A DNA stretch of 64,000 nucleotides from Nothopassalora personata. Lineage: Eukaryota; Ascomycota; Dothideomycetes; Mycosphaerellales; Mycosphaerellaceae. Position numbers and translations under genes: made by a program. A model generated the notes under the pieces. That model saw only the letters and a list, made by a program, of their open reading frames with translations. It was not told where the DNA came from and ran no database searches. Positions 1 through 10,400 of the stretch are shown here, one piece after another. The stretch is from the NCBI GenBank assembly GCA_033816765.1, contig CM066291.1, positions 124,001-188,000 of the forward strand, written 5' to 3'. The first letter of the stretch is position 1; each line of letters starts with the position of its first letter.

Positions 1-1738
1 GATAAGCGTATACGTACTAGAGTTAACGGTACTATATTTAACCGGTAGATTAATAAAGATACGGATGTCTTTAAGTTTATTACCCTATACGATAAGTAGG
101 AGCTAGAAGGTGCACTTTATAGTACTTAGCTCGCGGTACTTAATCCTTAGTAAAACTCCCTAGCCTATCTTAATATTCCGCTTAAGCCTAGATATACTTA
201 TAAGTAAAAGGTTAGGTTCTCGCCTAATATTATTAGCCTCGAGGTTACCGCTCTAAACCTACCTAACCTCTCGTTCTATAATCTCCCGGGAGCAATTAAT
301 ACTATAAGCGACGAATCTTAGGAGTTCCTCGTAGAGTTTATAGAGGCTCGTTAATAGGGTACGTCGTTACTCGAGAATAGACGGAGACTAACATCTTATA
401 GAAACTACTTAAGAAGTATATAAGTAACGAAGAAGCTCGTATCGTACTTATATATAGCGTAAACTAAGATCTAGAAGTCTTTACGACTCTCCGCTTTCTA
501 TAATAGTATAAGGCGAGCTACTAAATACTAGGCGTCCTTACTAAGCTAAATTTAGTCGAGTTTACCTAAGCTAAAGTTACGTTCTTCTAAGACCTTCTAT
601 AGGGGAAATAATATAAGCTAGGTAGAGGATAGTTCGTTAGCTAGTAGCTCTCTTAAATAGAACTTAACGGCAAAAAGGCTATAATATACGAGTAAGCGCG
701 TAAGATTAAGGCTAGATTCTTCTCTATAGAGCTATAGACATTGTCTTTAGTAGTATATACTTAGTATAAGTACGGCTCTCGACTATTAATAAGAAACTAA
801 AGACGATACTAGAGGTAGTCGCTACGTAGACGGCTTCTTTAACTATAATTATAGAGATTGATAACGTAAAGACTACGTTAATTAGTAAGATTAATACCGA
901 TAGTAATTAAAGTAAGCTCTAAAAGAAGTATCGGTAGATCTTCTACGATCTAGTTAAGAGACTTTAAAACCTAAAGCTAGAAGTAGTATAGGTCTTACCC
1001 GGCTATAAGAAATCTTCGATTACAGTAGACGATAGCTCTAAAGACGATAGTCCTTCGAAGCGAGCGAAGACTAAGTAGGATAGCCGAGTAATAAGTAGTA
1101 CTCCTAGGCTCTTAATAAGATTACGGCGTATACTAGTAAGCCCTAATACCTATTATACCTAGGCTAGTTAGATACGCTCTAGAAAGACTATTTTCCGTCT
1201 AAACGAGGTTAAGGCTCGTTTTAACTCCTCTCTAGGTAGAGATATCCCTAATTAGGTTAACGATACTATTATCTACTCCCTAATCCTTAAGCTATTATTA
1301 ATCTTTAGTAACATTACTAACGTTATTATTAAACATATCCGTAAAGAGTTTATCGATATACTTAATTGCGTTATTATAGCTATACTTAGTTAGAGATTAG
1401 CGACTAAGCTCTACTACTAAGTCGTAGGGTTTACTAAGTTACTATTTAAGGAACTACTTTAAGAGGTTATAGATTCTATATAGCGCTTAGTAGCTACCGT
1501 ATATAACCGATCTATTACCTATAAACCCTAGCTCCTAGCTAAATGTTCCGACTACGAGATCGAAAACCTTCGTCTACGCCGCGAGTAACGAGTTAAGGAG
1601 TACTACGCTATCTTAGAGGCGGAGGGTTAATATATACTATATTTACCGGACTTAAATAAGAAGGCTACCGACATTAGCTACGTTAACTCTACCTTAGGTA
1701 TAGATAATTACGAGCGTAAAGTTAAGGCTTTAGCTACA
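1..1738. repeat. RIP-degraded repeat, unidentified
   Basis: CpA and TpG are almost absent and TpA is very frequent, while CpG is kept, which is the RIP pattern. Plus-strand frames, for example over 1150-1730, read like former coding sequence interrupted by TAG and TAA only, but I recognise no domain. Element C is inserted at its right end, so 4228-5641 may be the continuation of the same old repeat. No intact gene is visible. Confidence 0.7.
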
Positions 1739-2079
1739 TGTTGCGGTTGGGCCTTGTCCCTCGTCACGTGGGTGGCCTAGGAAGTGTCGATCCTCGATAT
1801 GTCTCTAAAGTAGTGTGAACGAGAGTTCACTACAAGGTTGCAACTTAACACAAGAGTGTTGATTTGAGTTGAGCACGAGGCTCCTATCTACTCGTAAAGA
1901 AGCGTCGTCTATATAGTGCCATGTCTTGGCGTAACTGATCAGACTGAGCAGACTGATCACTGAGCAGACTGAGCGAACTGATCACTGAGCTGATCAGTCT
2001 GAGCGAAGTCGACCTGCTCAGTTTCGGTCCTTCCCGAAGAATGAGTGGCTGTGGGTTCTTCCTGAACCGAACCGTAACA
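1739..2079 (-). repeat. 3' LTR of element C
   Basis: 341 bp, TG...CA ends, no difference seen from the copy at 3887-4227. Around 1880-1935 it has a block with a TATATA core that also occurs in the solo LTR at 6831-7178. About 1934-2015 is packed with short TGATCA and CTGAGC motifs. Confidence 0.92.
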
Positions 2080-2092
2080 CCATCCCCCTCTT
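2080..2092 (-). other. Polypurine tract of element C
   Basis: Read on the minus strand it is AAGAGGGGGATGG directly before the 3' LTR. It aligns with AGAAGGGGGATAG before the B-type LTRs at 13252 and 48210. It fixes the element's orientation. Confidence 0.8.
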
Positions 2093-2160
2093 AGTCTAGT
2101 TCCGTCCCGGAACTTCTTACATAACCCGCTTGTCACCGTATGTTTCGAGCTGCACCCGCA

Positions 2161-2748
2161 ATGTCTTCCTCCAAATCGTTTTCTAAAACATCTCTTCGAA
2201 GAAAGGCGCTCGCCATCGATATTGAGAGAACCGGTGTTGAAATGGCTCCTTGTCATCATTGCCGTGCCGCAAGGGTCCCTGCCCTCGCCGAGCGTCCGAA
2301 GTGCATCGTGTCGCCCCGTTCCGGAAAATGCTCAGAGTGTATACGCAAAGGATACTCCGATTGCGATGTGACACTTTCGGCACACGAGTGGACGAAATTT
2401 CGCGATATCCGTGACGGTCTCCAACGTGAGCTCGAGCGTGCGGAGGAGAAGGAGGTGGAGCTTCTCCATCAGCAAGCCGAGCTGGCCCAGCGTATCATAC
2501 GCCAAAAGGCCAAGAAGATTTGTCTTCGCAAGCAGCTTCGCCTCGCATCCGGCAAGGCCGACGATGCCGTGGCGAAGGAGCTTGAAGAGCTTGAGGCTGA
2601 GGATCGGGAGGGGGAAGGTGCTGCTGGCGTTGAGACGACATCCTCTGGCAAGGAATTCGATCCTTGGCAGATGCCGCCTCAGGATTGGGAACAGCTGTGT
2701 GACCCTTCCTTTCCTTGGACCGTCCCTCCGCTGGCCTCCTTGTCGTAA
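2161..2748 (+). CDS. Antisense accessory protein of element C (Zn2Cys6-like cysteine cluster plus coiled coil)
   Basis: Intact ORF opposed to gag, between gag and the 3' LTR. An ATG at 2140 would give 202 residues. I prefer the ATG at 2161 (195 residues), because the RIP-mutated homologues at 12669-13178, 47622-48131 and 59970-60479 start at the matching ATG-TCT-TCT. Six cysteines near the N terminus are spaced C-x2-C-x13-C-x8-C-x2-C-x7-C, with CR after the second and KC at the third and fourth. This resembles the fungal Zn(II)2Cys6 (GAL4-type) cluster, except for the long first loop. A charged helical region rich in E, K, R and L follows (about residues 85-155 from 2140) and should form a coiled coil. 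DNA binding and dimerisation are inferred, not shown. I do not recognise a named family. Confidence 0.8.
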   Translation: MSSSKSFSKTSLRRKALAIDIERTGVEMAPCHHCRAARVPALAERPKCIVSPRSGKCSECIRKGYSDCDVTLSAHEWTKFRDIRDGLQRELERAEEKEVELLHQQAELAQRIIRQKAKKICLRKQLRLASGKADDAVAKELEELEAEDREGEGAAGVETTSSGKEFDPWQMPPQDWEQLCDPSFPWTVPPLASLS

Positions 2749-2857
2749 GTTCTTATCCAGTAGTCGTGTTTTTGTGTCGCTGTATTGACTTCTGTGTCCT
2801 ATGCCATCAAATCAAGAAGCCGCTGTTTGATGCCTTGCTGTCCTCAGGTTGTTTCTG

Positions 2858-3847
2858 CTAGGCAGATTTCGAGAAGAAGTTCTCGCATTCCTGGTATGTA
2901 TTCTCTTCGCGAATCATTGCGTTGAACTCGCGGCTAACCATGTTCTTTTTCTTGCAGTTCTTTGCAAAGTGGCCTTGCTCGCCACATACGTAGCAGGTGG
3001 AACCTTTGCTCTTCAGCCCCCTTCCTGTCCTACGCTCCGTTACGTCCAATTCCATTGGGTCTCCGTAACTAGGGTCCTGACTTCTGGCCTTGAAGCCCCC
3101 TCTTCCGCCCGCGGCGGGTCTCTGGTATCCAGGCTGTACGAATCGGTCGTATCTCAAATCCTGGAGCCTTTCGTCGATTTCCTTTGCTACCTTAATCATC
3201 GCCCCTAGCGTAACGACGCTGGCGTTTCGGGATAGCTCAGCTTTGACATTGTCCTTTAGTCCGAGGTAGAATTGCGATCGCAGTGCTGCGTCGTTCCATT
3301 CCAGGTCGGCGGCATATCCTTGGAACTCTGAGGCGTATAGCGCTACAGAAGTGGTCTGTCGAAGTTGTCGGATATGTCGGTCGGCGTATACCTCCTCATT
3401 AGGTATCCCGTATAGATCATCGAGTTTCGTCTCAAACTCGTCGTAGTCGTGAAAAATTTTTCGAGTCTCCGTTTTCGGTGTTTCCCCCTCACCCTGGTTA
3501 TGGAGCCAGTCCTTGAGGTATGGTCGGAATCCTCTAGCTGCTTTTCCACGTAGGAAGGATGCGGCGTACAAGACCTTGCTGGCCTCGCCTTGAAACTGGT
3601 GTGCGTTGAAGTGAAGGTACAACTGAACCTGCAGTTGAAAAGCCTCCAGTTTGTCCTTAGTCCCGTCGAACGTCTCCGGCGTGGACACCTTAGGTGCACG
3701 GTGGTGGTCCAATGGGTTCAGCATGCCCATAGGAGTGTTGTTGTTCTTGCTGCTTCCTGTAATCGACATTTCGCTCATTCGTTCCGTGATGCCAGTTGAC
3801 TGTGGCTGTTGTCGTGACGGACTCCGGGTAGCGTCTCTCCCAGACAT
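2858..3847 (-). CDS. Gag polyprotein of element C (retrotransposon gag, CCHC zinc knuckle)
   Basis: 329-residue intact ORF, start ATG at 3847, 40 bp inside the 5' LTR. Residues about 55-230 match the retrotransposon gag core (TPETFDGTKDKLEAF, then FLRGKAARGFRPYL). A CCHC knuckle, CYVCGEQGHFAKNC, lies at about 285-298. The protein would form the virus-like particle and bind element RNA. The same gag core appears, RIP-mutated, at 42180-42460 in element B2. The frame ends soon after the knuckle with no pol following, so replication would need pol functions in trans. Confidence 0.92.
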   Translation of the reverse strand: MSGRDATRSPSRQQPQSTGITERMSEMSITGSSKNNNTPMGMLNPLDHHRAPKVSTPETFDGTKDKLEAFQLQVQLYLHFNAHQFQGEASKVLYAASFLRGKAARGFRPYLKDWLHNQGEGETPKTETRKIFHDYDEFETKLDDLYGIPNEEVYADRHIRQLRQTTSVALYASEFQGYAADLEWNDAALRSQFYLGLKDNVKAELSRNASVVTLGAMIKVAKEIDERLQDLRYDRFVQPGYQRPAAGGRGGFKARSQDPSYGDPMELDVTERRTGRGLKSKGSTCYVCGEQGHFAKNCKKKNMVSREFNAMIREENTYQECENFFSKSA

Positions 3848-3886
3848 ATAATCGATAGCACTCCCCGCGGCTTTTGGTGCTCAAAG

Positions 3887-4227
3887 TGTTGCGGTTGGGC
3901 CTTGTCCCTCGTCACGTGGGTGGCCTAGGAAGTGTCGATCCTCGATATGTCTCTAAAGTAGTGTGAACGAGAGTTCACTACAAGGTTGCAACTTAACACA
4001 AGAGTGTTGATTTGAGTTGAGCACGAGGCTCCTATCTACTCGTAAAGAAGCGTCGTCTATATAGTGCCATGTCTTGGCGTAACTGATCAGACTGAGCAGA
4101 CTGATCACTGAGCAGACTGAGCGAACTGATCACTGAGCTGATCAGTCTGAGCGAAGTCGACCTGCTCAGTTTCGGTCCTTCCCGAAGAATGAGTGGCTGT
4201 GGGTTCTTCCTGAACCGAACCGTAACA
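3887..4227 (-). repeat. 5' LTR of element C
   Basis: 341 bp, no difference seen from the 3' LTR. On the minus strand the bases just inside it are CTTTGAGCACC, not the usual TGG of a tRNA primer-binding site. Element B2 has CTTTAAACGCC in the same place. The five bases outside the two LTRs (CTACA on the left, TAGTA on the right) do not match, so there is no visible target-site duplication. Confidence 0.9.
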
Positions 4228-5641
4228 TAGTACTAGTAACCTAATAAATCTAAGGACGAGTCTATCGCGTAGCTAGAAAGTTAGTTAAGGGAAGATAAGT
4301 AACTATAAGAAACAAGTAAGATCTAAGGACTAGAAGCATCCGTACCCGAAGCATTAACTAGAATTAGAACTAGAACTAGAATTAGAACTAGAAACCTATA
4401 GGCTATAGCTATAGCTAGAAATTCAACTAGAAACTAGGAGCCTATAAACCCGTACTAACTACTTAGTTCCACTCATTCTTATATAACTCCTTTATCTAGA
4501 CCTACTCGTTATCGTACCTAATACTAGTCTTACTAGATGCGTCCCTAAGTAGCTAGCTAGTAAAGTTCCTATAGTAGTTACGGAAGAAGCTCTTATTACG
4601 CCCTTCGCTTATAAAGTATATCTACTCGAGAGTAGTAACTAAGCTAAGCTACTTATCTATTAATTTTATAGCTCGGACGCGCTAATTATACATCTTCTTA
4701 TAGAAGAGCTCCGAGTCTAGGCGGACCGTAGTATTAAGCTACCTTCTAGCATTAAGGATAACTTCGTTATCGTTCTAAGACTTTAAACCCGCTAGGGCAT
4801 CGGATAGAGGGCTAATACTACTAAGGTGTACGGCCGTAGGAAAAGGATAGCTAGGTACTAGGCGTCGATACTTAAATCCTATAGCGCTCTTACTTAGCGT
4901 CTTAAAGTTACGATAGAGGTCTATTACCTAGTGCATGCTCTAGCTTCTCTAGAGTTTAAGATAGTTATCGTCGCGGATCTTAATAAAGTAAGGGTTAATC
5001 TAACGTAGCGTCTTCTTATGTACGGCCTACCTTATTAGAACGCCTATAGTAGTTACCCGCATTTACCTAGCGCTTAGGTCTTCTCTAAACTAGCTAATGT
5101 TGTTCTTACTTAGGTAATTCTAGACCCTAACCGAGAAGAAACGCTTAAATCGGCCGTCTTCTATACAGTTATTAATCCGGTACTACTAGATGAACTCTCT
5201 AGCATTCACTTACTTATAAAAACCGTATAAAAACTCCGGCCTACTAGTGCCCTCTAAGTTAAGAGAGTATAGTATATTAAGCCGGTTACTAGTCTAGTAG
5301 TTTTTAATTTCGAGCTTTAAGTCGACCCTAGTATACTGCACTATAGTATTCGCGTTACCCCCCTAATAAGCCCTATTAAAGCTAAAAATCGTAGGCCTAG
5401 GGAAGGAGATAAACCGAGTATAGTGTTAAGGGTATAGCGCTACTTATAAGAGCTATAGCCCGGGGTCTTATCGTATGATCTATTAGCTTAGAGAATACTA
5501 CATGTTCTAGTAGACGCCGCCATTACTAACCTTATTTAATTCTCGTAGGTACTACCGGTATACGTCGAATTCTCGACTTATTATCTCTCTAACTATTTTA
5601 ACCCGCGGCGCTAGTTTAGCGTTATTATACTTATTAAGGGA
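4228..5641. repeat. RIP-degraded repeat, unidentified
   Basis: TpA-rich and CpA-poor, with former coding frames carrying many TAG stops. It contains an (AAYTAG)n hexanucleotide run at about 4357-4395. No domain recognised. It could be the right part of the repeat interrupted by element C, or part of another Gypsy copy ending at the A-type LTR. Confidence 0.6.
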
Positions 5642-5827
5642 TGTCGCAATGTATAGCACGCCTACGACCTACTAGTCGTAGATAAACTAATTCTTACCTT
5701 TTGTTTAAGACGCATCGCGCGTCGTAAGGTGTACGCATACGTATTACGTACGGCTTAGTAGCCGGTCGCGACCGTATGTTATATATAAGGCTATATATAA
5801 GGGTTAGCTACTAGGCTACCCCTTACA
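5642..5827 (-). repeat. 3' LTR of Gypsy A1
   Basis: 186 bp, TGTCGCAATGTATAG...CCCCTTACA. Nearly the same as 12247-12432 apart from RIP-type differences. Related LTRs are at 61122 onward and, in reverse complement, ending near 15157. Confidence 0.82.
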
Positions 5828-7470
5828 ATTGCCTCCCCTCCCGTACGAGCTGTCCTTAGCTCGCTAGTTACTACGTAGAGGTTCCTACGTACTTCTAGAA
5901 CTATAGTTACTATACGGCTTATATACGGGTTACGTACGTGTCGTTATATAGGTATAGGTAAGTAAGGCTTAGTTACTATACCAACGTAGCTAGTTAGGGG
6001 TATAAAACTCTAGCCTAACCTAGCGTACTACCTTTATTATACTACTACTACGCACCCGTACCGCACCCCTACCGTAAGCGCCTCGCTAGTATTATTATTA
6101 TTATGTCTAACGGGCCCTCCTCGCCTCCGTCCTCCGGCCGCTCCGCCTCCTCCTATAGTATTAGTAGCGATAGTACTACTAGCACCTTAGAAGACGAGCG
6201 CCGCTAGGCGGCTCTAGTACGCGACGTACCTAGAACGCCTAGTAGTCGTAAGCGACTAGTATCCCCCTCGTAGCTACTAACGCCCTCGCCCGCTACTAAG
6301 CTCTCGTAGAGGATTAATATATATATACGGTACCTCCCCTACTTCGTTAAGGGTAAGTCTCTACGCGTGCCGCCTACGATTCGTATACTAACTACTTACT
6401 AGACAAAGCCGATAACTGTAATAGTGTTACTACCGGCGAGCTCCTAAGGAAGTGCGGCTGCTATAGGCGTAATAGATATAAGTGCGAGCCTAATACTAGC
6501 TACGCTATCGCCTCGCTAGTAAGCCGCCTACGCGCCGCGCGCTCCTAGCGCGACTTCCTTACGGCTATAATAGGCTAGGCGCCTATAGACCTCTAGTAGT
6601 AGGAGCTAGTAGAGTAGATCCGCCTATATACCTAGCTAGGTAACGACACTACGGAGGTAAGTCGCTACTTCGCTCCTACGAGTCGACTACTACTCGCGGG
6701 GGGGGGGGGGCTCTAGTGCGTCTCCTATACTTTAGCTAACTCTTTCTATAGGCCATTAGGTAGTTTAATACCTATAAGTATAAGCGTGCCGGGGAGACCC
6801 GTATACGTACCTCCGCCGCCGCTACTACTATGTTAGGAACCGCTGTACGTTATCACAACTCGGGCTTGGATCTTTGCAGGGATGTCTCAATCAGTTATGA
6901 AGGTAGTGGTTCCAAACAGTATATGGTGTATACTTAAAATGAGTTGAGCACGAGGCTCCTATCTACTCGTAAAGAAGCGTCGTCTATATAGTGCCATGTC
7001 TTGGCGTGATCTGTCCTGCTCTGCCCTGAGCGAGTCTAATCAACTGATCAAGAGTGATCAGGACCGATCAGTCCTGATCGCTCTGTCACGTGACTCCCCA
7101 GGCATCCATGTCTGCAGCTTCGTCTGGTTTCCTGCTCCGTTGTCCAACCATTTGCACTGATAACACTGTTCCGTAACATACTACCGCCGCCCCCGCCGCC
7201 GTAGCCCTCGCGCTCTAGTAGGAGTAGAACCGCGCCCTTAATGGGCTATTCGAACTCGGCCGCGCCGTAAGTCGTATATTCCTCGTATACGTGTACCCTA
7301 CTAACCGTAGTCCTAGTTCCTATAGACGTAGAACATTAATACTACCGCCGCCGACTAGGCATTCCTACCTAAGTTACTACGCGACGACGATAACTAAGGC
7401 GCTCGCCTTACACGCTACTCGCGGGCTCCTCGCCTACTACTACTCTACGTAGCCCCTAGTAGGCGCGCTA
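5828..7470 (+). pseudogene. Antisense accessory ORF of Gypsy A1, RIP-broken
   Basis: Plus-strand former coding region opposed to pol. It opens near 6100 with an ATG followed by a Ser/Pro-rich stretch. At about 6415-6489 a readable frame shows LLRKCGCYRRNRYKC; the tyrosine fits a cysteine lost by RIP, giving C-x2-C-x6-C. A following frame (ALVARL/RAAR type) resembles the homologue at 61920-62100. A poly-G run is at about 6699-6710, and the solo LTR at 6831-7178 interrupts it. It occupies the same place as the antisense gene of elements B and C, but direct homology to that gene is unproven. Confidence 0.55.
6831..7178 (-). repeat. Solo LTR, related to element C, with target-site duplication
   Basis: 348 bp starting TGTTAGGAAC and ending GTTCCGTAACA, flanked by TACTA on both sides (6826-6830 and 7179-7183). 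It is not RIP-mutated although it lies in RIP-mutated DNA. About 65 bp in the middle (around 6940-7006) match the core of the element C LTRs, including the TATATA region, while both ends differ. It is the product of LTR-LTR recombination after insertion into A1. Confidence 0.92.
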
Positions 7471-7479
7471 CTCTTTAGC

Positions 7480-10400
7480 TTTTATTTTGTTTATAGTTAA
7501 GAAAAGTTTTATTTATGCTCTAGTACTCCTATACTAGTCTTATTTACTTCTCTTTAACGCCTTATAGTCGGCTACTATACGATCCGTATTCGCGAGGCCC
7601 TCCGCTGGTTCCTAGCTATTATACTCCTCTAGCTAGTCCTTCTACTAGACTAGATACTATAGCTTACCCTTACGCTTACGCCTATCTAGTACTACCTCTA
7701 CCTTATACTCTCCGTCCTTATTAGCTAGAGGGGGTACGGGTCTATCCTTATCGCTACCAATATACGGCTCGAGGAGAGAGATATAGAAGACGTTATAGAG
7801 CCTTAAGTCGGCTAGTAGCGCTAGGCGGTACGCCTACGAACCGATAGTGTCCGTAATGCGGTATAGGCCGATAAAGTTCGAACCTATCTTCTTCTTTAGT
7901 ACTACTAACTTAAGGTTCTTCGTTAATAATAGGACTAAGTTACCTACGCGGTAGGTCTTAGCTTAGTAGGTCTTATTATAGTAGCGAGCCTAGCTTTCTA
8001 CTATAGCCTTCTATTGCTCCTCGAGTGTAGCGCGTAGTTTTTGTATACGACTCGTAGCTATTACCGCTACGAATACTTCCCCCCCCCTAGGTCTCGTCTC
8101 GAGATCTAGTTAATATAGGGGTAATCTTAGGTCGCTAACCGTACGCTATCTCGAACGGACTTATCCGTAGTATTAGGTAGATACTATTATTAGCTACGAC
8201 TTTAGTGACTATAAGCTACTTAGCCTACTTAGTTTAATTGTTACTATAGTAATAACGAAGATATTGTTCGAGGGTTTAGTTTACCCTCTTAGTTTAGCCG
8301 TTAGTCTAAGGGTAAAAGGCCGTAGATAGCTTACGCTTCATACGCGCCTTAAAGTAGAAGTTACTCTAAAACTAACTACGGCCGCTCCGGTCTAGGAAGC
8401 GGTTATAGCCTACTATAGGGTCAATAGCGTTTAGCCTTCGAACCCTAGTAGGTTCTATAGGCTTAGACGTATTACTTTACGTCCGTACTAAGTAAGTCCT
8501 ACTAATAATTACGTCGTAATAGCTCTTTAGTCTTAGTCCTTCTAAAGTAACCCGCGAGGACGTCGTCGTAGTATATATAAATTAGATGCGACCTAATTGC
8601 GTAATCCCTAGGTACTACGATCGCGTCTCCGTAGTACATAAGGTTATCCTTTATATGTTATCCCTTAGCGTCCCTCGCGCTTAGCGCCTACGCTAAGTAT
8701 ACGATATACTAGTCGTCTTACTACTACGCGATCTTTATTAAGAGTGGGATTAACTTACCCGTCGAGCTATAAGCTTAACCCTATATTACTATAGCGTACA
8801 CTACTACTAGTAACGATAGCTTATCTTAATAGGGAAGGTCACCTCTCTATACTACTATCGCCGCGCCTATATCGCCCTATATCGCCTCGTAGGTAGTAAG
8901 CGCGCGCTTTACCGTCGGCTCGCTTATCCCTTCTAGAGACTCCTTCTAGAAAGATAGCTTACTTTATAAGGTAGGTAGTAAGTTCGAAGTTTGTTACGTT
9001 ATAGCTACGTAGTTACTACGTCTCGAAGGCGCGTCGGCTAGGTTAGTCTTACCCGGCCGATACTCTACTATAAAATTAAAAGACTATAGGAACGTAGCCT
9101 ATCGAGCTTACCGCCCATTTAGCTACTTTACTATTATAAAGCCCTATAGGTTAGCGTAGTTGACTAGTACTCGTACCGTATACGTAGCGCCCTCTAAGTA
9201 TAGCCTCTAATGCTTAAAAGCCTTAACTACTGTAAGTAGCTCCTAATCGTACGTCTCGTAGTTATACTCGGCTAGTATTATCTTACGTAAATAGAACGCG
9301 ATAGGATACTACTTAGTACTAAATAATTAGGATATAATACCTACGATCGCGAAACCTAACGCGTCGGTTTCGACTCGCGTACGTAGCGTAGGATCGAAGT
9401 GCCTAAGTATTAGTACACCTAAGAATCCGGCCTTAAGCTATCGAAACGCCTACTCTTTACTTAAGGTCTACGTAAGAGGGCCCTACTTCTTACCGTCCTT
9501 AGATCCCTTTAGTAGGTCCGTTAGGGGCTTATAGACCCTTAAGTATCCTTCTATAAAACGCCGGTAGAAGTTACAAAACCTAAGGAAGGACTAGACCTTA
9601 TAAAAGGTCGTAGGTATAGGCTATTCCTCGATAGCGGCTACCCTACTCCTATCTATCGACACGCCTACGGCGCTTACGATAAACCTAAGGAACTCTATAC
9701 TCTCCTAGAAGAAGTGACACTTCTTAGGGTTTACGAATAGAGTAAACTTCCGTAGCCTCGTAAGTACTTCGCGTACGGGTCGTACGTATGCCTTACGCGT
9801 CTCGCTATAGATAAGGATATTATCTAGGTAGACTACGCAAATGTTATTAACTAAGCCGGTTAGCGCCTTGTTAATATACCCTTAAAAGGTTACTAATGCG
9901 TTAGTTAACCCGAACGGCATTACTAGGTACTCGTAGTATCCGTATCGCGTACGAAACGCTATCTTCTACTTATCGCCTCGCTTAATAGGGATACGATAGT
10001 AGGCGTCCTTTAAATCGATTATAGTAAAGAACCTAGAACCTAATAGCCTATCTAGCGTCTCGCTAATTAGGGGTAGGGGGTATCGATTCTTTACTATAAT
10101 CTTATTTAAGCCTCTATAGTCTATATAGAGCCTAAGGGTACCGTCTTTCTTTAGCACGAATAAGATAGGCGTACCCGCCTTGCTTACGGATCGCCTAATC
10201 CACCCCTTCTCTATTACTTACGTAAGGTACTCCTTTAAGGCCTCTAGCTTAGTTAAGGACTAGTAGTATAGCGGCTTAAAAGGGGGTTTCTTTCCTTTAA
10301 CAAGATTAATTGTATACTTAACCCCGTCGGGCATCTTACGCTTCGCCTATTCATTAGGTACGTATACATCTCGGAAGTCTACAAATTCTTTAGGCTACGA

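Larger units (their letters stand above)
1739..4227 (-). mobile_element. Element C: intact non-autonomous Gypsy-type LTR element (Gag plus antisense ORF, no pol)
   Basis: Two 341-bp direct repeats (1739-2079 and 3887-4227) read as identical and end in TG...CA with near-perfect inverted tips (TGTTGCGGTT / AACCGTAACA). A purine-rich tract next to the left LTR on the minus strand (AAGAGGGGGATGG, 2080-2092) and a minus-strand gag starting 40 bp from the right LTR set the orientation: the right LTR is 5', the left is 3'. Between gag and the 3' LTR only the antisense ORF remains; protease, reverse transcriptase and integrase are missing. There is no RIP, unlike the flanks on both sides. The polypurine tract and gag are homologous to those of the B-type chromoviruses in this window, so C is probably a deletion derivative mobilised by an autonomous relative. 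Confidence 0.9.

Noticed and set aside
9966..10157. Open frame with reverse transcriptase motifs taken alone as a gene
   Set aside because: It is only a stop-free part of the RIP-broken pol of Gypsy A1.
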